Source of the DNA: Flavobacterium rakeshii
GTDB taxonomy: Bacteria > Bacteroidota > Bacteroidia > Flavobacteriales > Flavobacteriaceae
Direction: 5' to 3'
Assembly: GCF_009741375.1 (NCBI RefSeq)
Contig: NZ_WOWP01000053.1
Coordinates: 110,436-174,435, forward strand
DNA: 64,000 bases
Below, one piece after another: positions 8,219 through 16,901 of this stretch. Under the pieces are notes generated by a model that had not been told where the DNA came from, did no database searches, and was given only the letters and a program-made list of their open reading frames with translations. Numbering within the stretch: the stretch's first letter is position 1; each line of letters begins with the position of its first letter. Position numbers and translations under genes: made by a program.

Positions 8219-9448
8219 ATGGTACCGATCCAAAAGATTACCGTTTCCATCGATTTTGGGAATGAAGAGCTTCAGGTAGGTGAACTGATACAACAAGGAA
8301 GGAGCATTTTCTTTAAATACTATACCGGTTTTATACAGTCCGGTATTGAAATATCGCCTTTCCACCTGCCATTGGGTGATAAAATTTTCGAAGCTCCCGC
8401 ACAGCCCTTTGAAGGCCTATTCGGCGTTTTTTATGACTCCCTGCCTGATGGCTGGGGGCGTTTGCTTTTGGACAGGACCCTGACAGCGAAAGGCATGCTC
8501 CTACAGGATGTAACCGCATTACAACGCCTGGCTTACGTGGGCTTGAAAGGCATGGGCGCATTGACCTACCGCCCCCAGATCGAAACTTCAGCACAGGAAA
8601 TAATGCAGGTCGAACTGGATGCCATATCCAAAGAGATGAATGCTGTATTGCAGGGATCAAGCTCATCGATTATTGACGAACTGTACGAAATGGGAGGATC
8701 ATCGGGAGGTGCACGTCCTAAAATACTTGTCGGATACAATCCCAAAACAGACCATTTGATCCACGGCGTGGACACTTTGCCAGAATCCTACGAGCATTGG
8801 CTCATAAAGTTTCCTTCCTCGAATGACCGGCAGGATATTGCGCAAATAGAATATGCCTACCATAAAATGGCAGTGGCTGCCGGAATTTCGATGGCCGACT
8901 GCAGGCTATTCAGCTCCGCATCAGACCATAAGTTTTTCGGCACGAAAAGATTTGACCGCGAGGGCGACGGAAGATTTCATCTGCATTCCGCTGCCGCCAT
9001 GCTCAACGACAACTTCAGGTACAGCAACATGGATTACGGCAATCTTATGGATGCCGCATTCAGGTTGGAACGCAATGTATCCGGACTTGAAAAGGTGCTG
9101 CGTATAGCAGCATTTAACGTGTTTTCACATAACCGTGATGACCATAGCAAGAACATCTCCTATCTGATGGATTCCAAAGGGAACTGGCAGCTTGCACCGG
9201 CTTATGACCTAACCTACTCCAATTCCTCCCACGGCATGCACAGTACCGCTATAGCCAATGAGAGTGCCAATCCAACAAGAAGGCACTTAAGGGAATTGGC
9301 CTCCGAGTTCGGCATGAGAAACGCAGCACCAATTGTGGAGCAGGTAGCTGATGCTGTATCGCAATGGAAATTTTTTGCCAAAGATGCAGGTGTTTCAAAG
9401 GAATCAACTGAACTTATTGACAAAAGAATCCAAAAACAGATTCTATAG
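8219..9448 (+). CDS. hipA: HipA-family serine/threonine kinase toxin
   Basis: The protein has 409 residues, close to the E. coli HipA length. The HipA_N region shows LPDGWGRLLLDR. The kinase core has the glycine-rich MGGSSGGARPK, WLIKFPS, and the catalytic motif NRDDHSKN with D307 aligned to the NxDxHxKN catalytic aspartate, followed by AYDLTYS. The family phosphorylates glutamyl-tRNA synthetase or other targets and induces growth arrest. The gene is clearly richer in G and C than its AT-rich neighbours, suggesting horizontal transfer. Downstream lies the dispersed repeat at 9533. Confidence 0.92.
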   Translation: MVPIQKITVSIDFGNEELQVGELIQQGRSIFFKYYTGFIQSGIEISPFHLPLGDKIFEAPAQPFEGLFGVFYDSLPDGWGRLLLDRTLTAKGMLLQDVTALQRLAYVGLKGMGALTYRPQIETSAQEIMQVELDAISKEMNAVLQGSSSSIIDELYEMGGSSGGARPKILVGYNPKTDHLIHGVDTLPESYEHWLIKFPSSNDRQDIAQIEYAYHKMAVAAGISMADCRLFSSASDHKFFGTKRFDREGDGRFHLHSAAAMLNDNFRYSNMDYGNLMDAAFRLERNVSGLEKVLRIAAFNVFSHNRDDHSKNISYLMDSKGNWQLAPAYDLTYSNSSHGMHSTAIANESANPTRRHLRELASEFGMRNAAPIVEQVADAVSQWKFFAKDAGVSKESTELIDKRIQKQIL

Positions 9449-9532
9449 GCTGGCTGTTTTGATTGCCAACTGTGCCACGTCATCAAAATTAAAATCATCC
9501 ATAGTCTATGACTAATTTTGTTTTCCATAAGG

Positions 9533-9780
9533 TAATTAATTTGTACCTCACTAAATTAATTGATTTTAAGACCTGCCAAAAATTAGCAAATTAGCTCTTT
9601 TTCAATCAAAAATATTTACATTTGTGTTCTAACCAGCAGCCCTTCGCTGGTATGTCTTTGAAAGTCAAACAAATGGTTTGTTTGTGATATTTGTCGATAT
9701 TTGGATAAAAACTGTATCCGTATTGTACCTCACCACTCTGAAATTTAGCAACATAAAGACTTGCTAATTTCTGTATCGGG
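9533..9780 (+). repeat. Dispersed structured repeat, copy R1
   Basis: This is one of four related copies (others at 23959, 58796 and 63411). It has an internal -7 element TACATTTG near 9617-9624 and then possible hairpins: CCAGC/GCTGG, the palindrome CAAACAAA-tgg-TTTGTTTG, GGATA/TATCC and TTAGCAA/TTGCTAA. The core is bracketed by GTACCTCAC at 9543 and 9725, 182 bp apart. No open frame is shared by the copies, so a structured RNA or a non-autonomous element is likelier than a gene. Confidence 0.7.
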
Positions 9781-9825
9781 AAATGATGTATTTTCTTATT
9801 AAAAAATGTTAATTAACTATTTTAA

Positions 9826-9856
9826 ATAAAACTCTCAACATTGTTGAGAGTTTTAT
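9826..9856. terminator. Bidirectional terminator between hipA and norZ
   Basis: A perfect inverted repeat has 15-bp arms (ATAAAACTCTCAACA and its complement) around a single central base. A-runs and T-runs flank both sides, as expected for a terminator serving the convergent hipA and norZ genes. Confidence 0.8.
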
Positions 9857-9993
9857 CTATTAAAAATAAGTAAATACAATTTATAGGGTTTGAAGAATAA
9901 TCACTTTAGAATAGTAATCTACTTTTATTAAATTCTAAGGAAAAAAATTTCATTAATGGGACAGAATTACTCTACCCTAAAAGGTCTGTTGTT

Positions 9994-12252
9994 TTAAATA
10001 TCTTTATTTTCAGAATTAGTATTTGGTTTTTTGAAACCAACAGTAAATACAAACCAGGCAAAAGTACCAAGTCCTACAGCAAAGACAGTATCACCTATGA
10101 TACGAAACCACTTAATTTGATCCATACCTGGCCCTTTTAGAAATTCTGCAGATCGGGCATACCATAGTCCTTTCTCAGCACTAGCGATAGATTGTAGGAC
10201 TCCCATTGGGAGTAAACTTAATACCAGCATTAGCATTAAACCGATGTTGATTGACCAAAATGAAAAACCTATAAGCTTATCATTCCATTTTTGACCTCGG
10301 TATAGACTTCTAAGTATAAATAACATTAATCCAATCCCTAGCATTCCATATACACCAAAGAGTGCACCATGGGCATGGGCAGAGGTTGTATTCAATCCCT
10401 GAATATAATACAGTGCAACCGGCGGATTTATAATAAAACCCAGAATACCGGCACCAAAGAAATTCCAGAAAGCAACAGCAACAAGACAATATATAGGCCA
10501 TTTATAATCTTTAAGCCATTGCGTTTTTCTGCTTGCACGATAATTTTCATATGCTTCATATCCTATGAGTACCAAGGGCACTACTTCAAGGGCACTAAAT
10601 GTTGCTCCAATTGCCATAACTGCCGTGGGTGTCCCGCTGAAATATAAATGATGGAATGTTCCTAAAATACCTCCTGACAAGAAAATAACAGTTGAAAGTA
10701 ATACATTTAGCGTTGCTGTTTTTGTTCGAAGCAATCCCAATCTCACAAACAGAAATGCTGAAACTACGGTTGCAAATACTTCAAAAAATCCTTCAACCCA
10801 TAGGTGAACAACCCACCAACGCCAGTACTCCGCTATGGCAAGATTGGTTTGTCGGCCCCACATTAATCCTGCTGTATAGAAAATTGCAATAGCTGTAGAT
10901 GCAACAAGAAACATTGTTAGCAGGCCTTTCTCTGCAGTCTTGTTCCGTATCACAGGAATTAACGGACGGAACATTAATGCAAGCCATAGGAACAATCCTA
11001 CGGTTAGAAAAATTTGCCAGAACCTTCCTAAGTCAACATATTCATATCCCTGATGACCAAACCAAAAGTTGGTTTCAAGTCCCAGTTTTTGCATTACGCC
11101 CAGCCATTGTCCAGCCATAGAACCTAAAACAATAACTAACAGACAGATAAAAAGAATATTAACACCAAAACGTTGAAATTTTGGATCTTTTCCAGCAACA
11201 GACGGTGCAATATAAAGACCTGTGGCTAGCCATGCAGTTGCAATCCATAAAATTCCAAGCTGTACATGCCAGGTACGCGATATTACATAAGGTAATGTAT
11301 CTGCAAGATTAAATCCATAAAAGGCATCTCCTTCAACACCATAATGTGCAGTGACTACACCTGCCGTAATCTGGATTATTATCAGTATGCTAATAACCCA
11401 TAAATATTTTTTAACTGCCAGCATGGACGGTGTAATTGTCTGACGCATTAATGGATCAACAGCAGGCATTTCCGGTTCATCTTCTTCACGTAAACGCGCA
11501 TGATAAAATACCATAACTGCAACTCCAATCAGTAATAGTATAATACTGACACCTGTCCAGACCAATATGTCTCCCGATGGCTTATTCCCTACTAACGGCT
11601 CACTAGGCCAATTATGTGTATAAGTAATATTACTTTCTGGTCGCTCTGTTGTACATGCCCATGTTGCCCAAAAGAAAAAGCCCGTCATTTGACGCATTCT
11701 TTTAGTATCTTTTATCGCATTTTTGGGAATGGCATAATTATTTCGCAACTCATTTAGCTCCGGATTATCCATAAAAAGTCCCTCATAATAGCTATTCAGA
11801 TATTCAATAGCTTCTGCCCGAACTGGTGTAATTATTATTTCGCCTGTTTCAGGATTATAAGTATTCTTACGAAGCTCTAATTGAAGCCTCCTCTCTAAAC
11901 CAGCCTGCCTTTCACTTTTCAAAGTTTTGAATGCCGTTCCGTATTCTGACTTTGACCAGTAGTCTAAGATATAAATACCTTCACGATGTAGCCAATCTGC
12001 AGTCCAGTCTGGCGCAAGGTACGCACCATGACCCCAAATCGATCCAACCTCCTGGCCGCCGATGCTTTGCCATACATTCTGCCCATCTTTTATATCTCTT
12101 CCTTCAAAAATCACTTTACCAGTTGTGGTAATTATCCGCTCTGGCATAGGAGGTGATTTTTGATAAATTTCATGTCCAAAATACCCTAAGAATGCCAATG
12201 AAATAGTTGTAATTAAAATAAATGTAATCCAAAGTTTTCTTTCCTGAGTCAT
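9994..12252 (-). CDS. norZ: Quinol-dependent nitric oxide reductase (qNOR)
   Basis: The 752-residue length is typical for single-subunit qNOR. The protein has an N-terminal anchor (residues 9-27), a periplasmic domain with the family signature GGQEVGSIWGHGAYLAPDW, and then about 13 membrane helices from residue 235. Haem/iron-ligand histidines are visible in SRTWHVQLG, VVHLWVEGFFEVF, TFHHLYFSG and SAHAHGALFG. The conserved Glu of the non-haem iron site is in VEGFFE. It reduces two NO to N2O with quinol at the inner membrane. No nirS or nirK is in the window, so NO detoxification is likelier here than full denitrification. The gene is divergent from the cupin-rrf2-hmp genes. Confidence 0.95.
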   Translation of the reverse strand: MTQERKLWITFILITTISLAFLGYFGHEIYQKSPPMPERIITTTGKVIFEGRDIKDGQNVWQSIGGQEVGSIWGHGAYLAPDWTADWLHREGIYILDYWSKSEYGTAFKTLKSERQAGLERRLQLELRKNTYNPETGEIIITPVRAEAIEYLNSYYEGLFMDNPELNELRNNYAIPKNAIKDTKRMRQMTGFFFWATWACTTERPESNITYTHNWPSEPLVGNKPSGDILVWTGVSIILLLIGVAVMVFYHARLREEDEPEMPAVDPLMRQTITPSMLAVKKYLWVISILIIIQITAGVVTAHYGVEGDAFYGFNLADTLPYVISRTWHVQLGILWIATAWLATGLYIAPSVAGKDPKFQRFGVNILFICLLVIVLGSMAGQWLGVMQKLGLETNFWFGHQGYEYVDLGRFWQIFLTVGLFLWLALMFRPLIPVIRNKTAEKGLLTMFLVASTAIAIFYTAGLMWGRQTNLAIAEYWRWWVVHLWVEGFFEVFATVVSAFLFVRLGLLRTKTATLNVLLSTVIFLSGGILGTFHHLYFSGTPTAVMAIGATFSALEVVPLVLIGYEAYENYRASRKTQWLKDYKWPIYCLVAVAFWNFFGAGILGFIINPPVALYYIQGLNTTSAHAHGALFGVYGMLGIGLMLFILRSLYRGQKWNDKLIGFSFWSINIGLMLMLVLSLLPMGVLQSIASAEKGLWYARSAEFLKGPGMDQIKWFRIIGDTVFAVGLGTFAWFVFTVGFKKPNTNSENKDI

Positions 12253-12769
12253 ATGAATATTGGTTAAATTCGTAAAAAAATTCAGAGAGTACTTATTTTG
12301 ATATAAAAACTTCTTTTATTTATGTTGACATCTGTACATCCCTAAATAGAGTTGACCGTTTAGGTTAATACTTCATTATCAAAAATAGTAAAACTTGGAA
12401 TAAGTTTAAGTTGTTTATTCCACCATCTGTTTTCAAAATCAACATTGAATCGCTGTACAAGTGTTTTCATAAAAATAACATTTTTTCTTTAAAAAACACC
12501 TTAATACATTTTAAATCAAGGAATAGCAATAAGCCTTGATAAGCTGAATGTAACAAAAGCGTATCCCTGGCGAAAAAAAATATCATTCCTGTGAAGAGAG
12601 GTTGGAAATATAAAGATTAAATACTACAGGTATTTTATACAGCCCAATTGTCGTTGTGTTAAGCATGCGCAAAATCCAATTCAAGTCTTAAAAGATATTG
12701 TCCATAGAAATATCAAAGACAAAATACTCTTTTTAAAATAGTCTTTGTACAAAGGAGACATAAATCGCA
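12253..12769. other. Divergent intergenic region between norZ and the cupin gene
   Basis: No gene is visible in about 517 bp. A half-site TCTTTTATTT (12312-12321) resembles one arm of the operator at 12770-12797. CAAAGAC (12713-12719) and GTCTTTG (12741-12747) form a separate spaced inverted repeat. A possible - strand -7 element for norZ (TATTTTTG) lies near 12380-12387 but is unproven. Confidence 0.4.
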
Positions 12770-12808
12770 AAATAAAAGATTTTGATATCTTTTATTTACA
12801 TATCTTTG
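12770..12808 (+). promoter_or_regulatory. Palindromic operator and promoter before the cupin/rrf2 genes
   Basis: AAATAAAAGAT (12770-12780) and ATCTTTTATTT (12787-12797) form a perfect 11-bp inverted repeat spanning 28 bp. It is followed at once by the -7 element TATCTTTG (12801-12808). The palindrome covers the -33 region, so a bound regulator would block transcription. The same 28-bp design lies before the flavohaemoglobin gene. Confidence 0.72.
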
Positions 12809-12835
12809 TCCTATTATTTCTTTAATTTTTTTACT

Positions 12836-13144
12836 ATGGAAAAGATATCTATTTATGAAGATCTATCTTATGGTGAAACAGCGCCGAAGTTAAAAGTGCT
12901 GCTAAACACAAATTCAATAGAGGAAATACGGATTACATTTAAATCCGGGCAAATAATGAAAGAACATAAAGCAGCTCATCCAATAGTTGTAAACGTTATT
13001 GAAGGAGAAATTGAATTCAAAATAAATGAAGAAGTATTCATACTTCCTAAAGGAATGTTGATTAGTGTAGATACAAATATATTACACGAACTGAAAGCGA
13101 CAGTAGATAGTATTCTAAGGCTATCTATTAATAAAGCAGGTTAA
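12836..13144 (+). CDS. Small cupin-domain protein
   Basis: The protein has 102 residues and is a single cupin_2 fold: GQIMKEHKAAHPIVVNVIEGEIEFKINEE (broken across the two cupin motifs), then LPKGMLISVDTNILHELKA. Two histidines in the first motif and one in the second could bind a metal. The start at 12836 is preferred over an in-frame ATG at 12782 because the -7 element lies at 12801-12808. The gene is 17 nt upstream of the Rrf2 regulator and shares its promoter. Such small cupins occur beside NO-response genes in this phylum; the reaction is unknown. Confidence 0.75.
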   Translation: MEKISIYEDLSYGETAPKLKVLLNTNSIEEIRITFKSGQIMKEHKAAHPIVVNVIEGEIEFKINEEVFILPKGMLISVDTNILHELKATVDSILRLSINKAG

Positions 13145-13161
13145 AGGTATAAGATAAGTAA

Positions 13162-13599
13162 ATGGGCGTTTTTTCAAAAACTTGTGAATATGCAATGAGA
13201 GCGGTGTTTTACATCGCACAAAGGTCTTATGAAGGGCATAAATCAGGTATAAAAGAAATCGCAGAAAATATCAATTCACCGGAACCATTTTTAGCCAAAA
13301 TTTTACAGAAACTAAGTAAAGAAGGACTTATTAGTTCTGCTAAAGGGCCTAATGGAGGTTTTTATTTTGATGGCAAAGATCTGAGCCGTCCATTAGCTGA
13401 TATTGTTACAGCTATTGAAGGAGATGATATTTTTAAAGGCTGTGGAATGGGGCTAACTTACTGTTCTGAGTCAAATCCTTGCCCATTACATGAGGATTTT
13501 AAAAAAGTACGTAATCAGATTACCCATATGTTATACCAAACAACAATAGGAAAATTCAACATAGAACTGATTAAAGGACAAGTAACATTAAACAAGTAA
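13162..13599 (+). CDS. Rrf2-family Fe-S transcriptional regulator, NsrR-like
   Basis: The protein has 145 residues. An N-terminal winged helix (CEYAMRAVFYIA, IKEIAENINSPEPFLAKILQKLSKEGLISSAKGPNGG) is followed by three cysteines, C94-x6-C101-x5-C107, the position used by NsrR and IscR to hold an Fe-S cluster. NsrR senses NO through cluster nitrosylation and represses hmp and nor genes. The neighbours here are exactly such genes. The best operator candidates are the 28-bp palindromes at 12770-12797 and 13614-13641, so it probably represses its own operon and hmp. Confidence 0.85.
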   Translation: MGVFSKTCEYAMRAVFYIAQRSYEGHKSGIKEIAENINSPEPFLAKILQKLSKEGLISSAKGPNGGFYFDGKDLSRPLADIVTAIEGDDIFKGCGMGLTYCSESNPCPLHEDFKKVRNQITHMLYQTTIGKFNIELIKGQVTLNK

Positions 13600-13613
13600 C
13601 ATTTTTTTTAACA

Positions 13614-13641
13614 AAATAAAGGATGTTTTTGTCCTTTATTT
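13614..13641 (+). promoter_or_regulatory. Palindromic operator before flavohaemoglobin
   Basis: AAATAAAGGA (13614-13623) and TCCTTTATTT (13632-13641) form a perfect 10-bp inverted repeat spanning 28 bp, 15 nt before the ATG. It aligns with the site at 12770-12797 as AAATAAARGA-N8-TCYTTTATTT. It is likely bound by the adjacent Rrf2 regulator. Confidence 0.7.
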
Positions 13642-13656
13642 AAATTCAAATAAATA

Positions 13657-14865
13657 ATGACAGAGAATCAAAAAAACCTGGTAAAAGCAACTGTTCCGAT
13701 ACTAAAAGAGCATGGTGTTTTATTAACTACGCATTTTTACAAAAGAATGTTTGAACATAACCCCGAGTTGAAACACATGTTTAACATGGGCAATCAGCAA
13801 AATAAAAAACAACAAACAGCCTTGGCTATGGCTGTTTTGGCCTATGCAGAACACATTGAAGATCCAAGCGTACTATTACCTGTTGTTAACAGCATAGGGC
13901 ATAAACATACCAGCTTAGATATACGCCCTGAGCACTATGCAATTGTTGGCAAACATTTAATCGCCTCTATTAAAGAAGTACTGGGTGATTCTGCGAGTAA
14001 TGAGCTGTTAGAGGCCTGGACAATCGCTTACGAGCAACTAGCAGGTTTAATGACTGGACATGAACAAAGTATTTACCAACAACAAACAGAAAAAAAAGGT
14101 GGTTGGGCCGGTTGGAGACCATTTGTAGTAAAACAGAAAGTCAAAGAATCGGAAGAAATCACATCTTTTTACCTTTATCCTTCCGATGGTGGACCTATAG
14201 CAGATTATATACCGGGCCAATACATTAGTGTACGACTTTTTTTACCCGAATTGAATTTGTTACAGCCGAGACAATATAGTCTTTCCTGCGCTCCAAATGG
14301 TCAGTACTATCGTATCTCGGTAAAACGCGAGACAGGAAGTGAACACCCTGATGGAATGATTAGTAACCGTTTACACCAACACATTGAAGAAGGTAATGTT
14401 ATAGACCTATCAGCTCCTGCTGGTACTTTTGTGTTAGATGCTCAAAAGAGCAATCCTAAAGTCTTTATAAGTGGTGGTGTAGGGCAAACACCGTTGATGG
14501 CAATGCTCGAGGAATTAATTGCTAAAAACAATACCGACAGTTTACCGATAACCTGGATACATGGCTGTAAAGGTACTACAGTACATGCATTCAAAGATCG
14601 ACTGCAAGAACTACAAGAGTATTCAATCTCTTTAAAAAAACATATTTTTTATGATAGTAAAGACCAAATGGTAGCAAATACATATCAGGGATGGGTTGAT
14701 CTATCTCTTATAAAGGATGATGTGCTACTACCAAACGCTGATTTTTATATTTGTGGTCCGGCGCCGTTCATTAGCAAACATTATAATTTTCTTGTTGAGA
14801 ATGGCATTACTAAACAACAGATTTACTTTGAAGAGTTTGGCCCGGCATCTTTACAATTAAATTAG
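13657..14865 (+). CDS. hmp: Flavohaemoglobin, NO dioxygenase
   Basis: The 402-residue length is normal for Hmp. The globin domain (1-140) has B10 tyrosine Y28 (HFYKRMF) and proximal histidine H84 (GHKH). The reductase part has the FAD motif RQYSLS, the NAD motif GGVGQTPLMAML and the C-terminal FEEFGP. It oxidises NO to nitrate with O2 and NAD(P)H in the cytoplasm. With qNOR at 9994-12252 it gives an aerobic and an anaerobic NO-removal route. It is controlled through the palindrome at 13614-13641 and ended by the hairpin at 14881. Confidence 0.96.
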   Translation: MTENQKNLVKATVPILKEHGVLLTTHFYKRMFEHNPELKHMFNMGNQQNKKQQTALAMAVLAYAEHIEDPSVLLPVVNSIGHKHTSLDIRPEHYAIVGKHLIASIKEVLGDSASNELLEAWTIAYEQLAGLMTGHEQSIYQQQTEKKGGWAGWRPFVVKQKVKESEEITSFYLYPSDGGPIADYIPGQYISVRLFLPELNLLQPRQYSLSCAPNGQYYRISVKRETGSEHPDGMISNRLHQHIEEGNVIDLSAPAGTFVLDAQKSNPKVFISGGVGQTPLMAMLEELIAKNNTDSLPITWIHGCKGTTVHAFKDRLQELQEYSISLKKHIFYDSKDQMVANTYQGWVDLSLIKDDVLLPNADFYICGPAPFISKHYNFLVENGITKQQIYFEEFGPASLQLN

Positions 14866-14880
14866 TAAAGAACTTAAATT

Positions 14881-14906
14881 ATGCCCTATGCCAAAACATA
14901 GGGCAT
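14881..14906 (+). terminator. Hairpin terminator after hmp
   Basis: ATGCCCTATG and CATAGGGCAT form a perfect 10-bp stem with a 6-nt loop, followed by a T-rich tract. It lies 15 nt after the hmp stop codon. Confidence 0.75.
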
Positions 14907-14988
14907 ACTATTTTCGTTTTTCCGAGGAAAATAAATAGAATAACATCAATAATATAAAAATTTGCTTTGCTGAAATTTTATTAGAAAA

Positions 14989-16272
14989 ATGTCAAAAAAG
15001 AATATAATTATTCGTAGCTATTTAACTTTAACTACCAGTGTAATAGTTATTAGTATAGTGTGTGTTTTATTAACTCAGCTCTTAAAAACCCTAACAAAAC
15101 ATTTTCAGGAGTTAATTTTTCATAATGCTGGCAATGTGAGCATTGTGCTGTATATTTTTTTACCCACTATTGGCATTACCGCCATTTACTTTTTAAGAAA
15201 ACACATTTTTAAAAACAGGAAAAACAAAGGTATAACAGAGATTTACAAAAGTTTGGGCGATCGTAAAGATCATCTCCCATTTTTTAAAACGCCATCACAC
15301 TATATAAATGGTTTTTTAACCGTAATATTTGGGGGGTCTACAGGCATTGAAGTTTCTACAGTTGTAGCAACCGCCGCTGTTGGAAACACCGTTTTTAAAA
15401 AAAACGAGGGCCCCAAGAAATATAAAACAGAATTTATTTGTGCAGGCGTTACTGCCGGTGTAGCTATATTATTTGCAAGCCCCTTGGCCGGGTTACTATT
15501 TGCTCTCGAAGTAATTGCCCGAAAAATAAGCGCTGCACTTGTTTGGAGCTGTTTAATAGCGGCGGCTATTTCGTGGGGATGGCTTCATTATTTTATTTCG
15601 CCAGACTTCTTTTCATTTACCGTAAATGACTGGGCATGGAAGGCTATTCCTTTCTATTTATTCCTGAGCTTAATTGGTGGCTCACTTTCGGTTTACTTTA
15701 CATTTATTGTAATAAAAATAAAACAACAATTTTCGCAAATACAAAACAATTTTGTTCGGGTAAATTTGGGAGCATTGGCTGTAGGAATACTAATTTTTTT
15801 CTTTCCTGTTTTATATGGCGATAGTTATCATGGATTGAAGCATATAGTTAGTGACACTATACAAAGCAAAGAGCTGGTAATTGGTTTAGGATTTTTAGTA
15901 TTTCTTGTAATCCTAAAGCCCTTGGCAGCTTCTCTTACCTTGGGTGCCGGAGGCGATGGGGGCGTTTTTGCACCAAGCATTGTTGCAGGAGCTTTCCTGG
16001 GCTTGCTATTTGCTTATTGTAGCAATACTTATCTGGGTACCAGCCTGGATTTGTTTAATTTTGTTTTAGCGGGTGCAGCAGCAACACTTTCGGCATCTAT
16101 ATTTGCGCCATTTACAACAATTGTTTTAGTTTGCAATTTAGCACCTGATGGAATAGAGTTATTGATTCCCATTGCATTATGCTGTTTTATGTCAAAATAT
16201 TTTGCACAATTGCTCCTTCCCTACAATGTTTATACTTATGATTTTTATATGGCTTCTAAAGCCACTAAATAA
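14989..16272 (+). CDS. ClC-family anion channel/transporter
   Basis: The protein has 427 residues and about ten hydrophobic helices. ClC motifs are present but altered. The pore segment reads GGSTGIEVSTV (115-125), where most ClCs have GGSxGREGPxV; the gating glutamate (E121) is kept. The canonical GSGIPEI selectivity motif is replaced by NKGITEI around residues 79-85, so lysine stands where the anion-selecting serine usually is. The third motif GGDGGVFAPS is intact near residue 320. The transported anion is uncertain. The position after hmp suggests nitrate or nitrite, which is inference. A paralogue lies at 37594-38886. Confidence 0.88.
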   Translation: MSKKNIIIRSYLTLTTSVIVISIVCVLLTQLLKTLTKHFQELIFHNAGNVSIVLYIFLPTIGITAIYFLRKHIFKNRKNKGITEIYKSLGDRKDHLPFFKTPSHYINGFLTVIFGGSTGIEVSTVVATAAVGNTVFKKNEGPKKYKTEFICAGVTAGVAILFASPLAGLLFALEVIARKISAALVWSCLIAAAISWGWLHYFISPDFFSFTVNDWAWKAIPFYLFLSLIGGSLSVYFTFIVIKIKQQFSQIQNNFVRVNLGALAVGILIFFFPVLYGDSYHGLKHIVSDTIQSKELVIGLGFLVFLVILKPLAASLTLGAGGDGGVFAPSIVAGAFLGLLFAYCSNTYLGTSLDLFNFVLAGAAATLSASIFAPFTTIVLVCNLAPDGIELLIPIALCCFMSKYFAQLLLPYNVYTYDFYMASKATK

Positions 16273-16414
16273 TTTCGTTATAAATGCTACTTGTACATCT
16301 CTTTGCATTATATATGCTGAGAAATTGCTTCTGGAAACCATCAGTTTCAACAGTACAGGTTTAAAGCTCTAAATAATAAAAGCTTCAAACATATAAATAC
16401 ACTAGAAAAACATT

Positions 16415-16873
16415 TTAAGTCAACCAAAAACAATCATCCCACTCTGTGGTATTAGGCTCTGGTTCTAACACTTGAAGTTCTTTACGTTGAGCAGCAGTCA
16501 TTTTGTTTTTAACTTCATCAAAAAGATTCTTTTCTTCAAAACGCACAAGAAAATCAAGATCTTCTTCGATTCCGCTTAAACGTTTATCGATCAAAGCATT
16601 GTTAGTGAATAAACGTGTAAGCCTTCGTTGTGTGGATAGTGCTTTTTTAACCTGTACATTATCTTTCCCTAAAACAGGAAAAATATACTTTTGTTCAAAT
16701 TCAAAATGCATAGCAAGATGATTTAAAAAGTACCATTCTGCATAACGCATAATACGAATTGGTTCTATTTGTAGCCTTATCCCCTCTCGAATTCTCTGAC
16801 ATAGAAGCTGTGCTTGTTTATGCTCTTGAGAAAGAGTTTGAAAAGCTGTTCTTTTAGGGTTTGAAACAATCAT
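16415..16873 (-). CDS. Hemerythrin HHE-domain protein
   Basis: The protein has 152 residues and is helical. Metal-ligand motifs of the HHE family are seen in LSQEHKQ (H18) and in NHLAMHFEFEQKYIFP, which holds two histidines and the glutamate spaced as in the family. The usual HxRxEExLF motif is reduced to VRFEEKNLF, lacking the first histidine, so the di-iron site may be altered. The gene lies 28 nt downstream of the AraC regulator on the same strand. A role in NO or oxygen response is suggested by the neighbourhood only. Confidence 0.72.
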   Translation of the reverse strand: MIVSNPKRTAFQTLSQEHKQAQLLCQRIREGIRLQIEPIRIMRYAEWYFLNHLAMHFEFEQKYIFPVLGKDNVQVKKALSTQRRLTRLFTNNALIDKRLSGIEEDLDFLVRFEEKNLFDEVKNKMTAAQRKELQVLEPEPNTTEWDDCFWLT

Positions 16874-16901
16874 TTTAAGTAAAATTAATATTATTTTGTC
16901 T

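Noticed and set aside
8331..8775. Open frames opposite hipA
   Set aside because: They are antisense shadows of a well-supported gene, and their products resemble no protein.
12713..12747. CAAAGAC/GTCTTTG inverted repeat as an Fnr/DNR-type site
   Set aside because: The 21-nt spacing and sequence do not fit TTGAT-N4-ATCAA, so no regulator is named.
9994..14865. Complete denitrification cluster
   Set aside because: NO reductase and flavohaemoglobin are present, but no nitrite reductase or nitrous oxide reductase gene is in the window. NO defence is the simpler reading.
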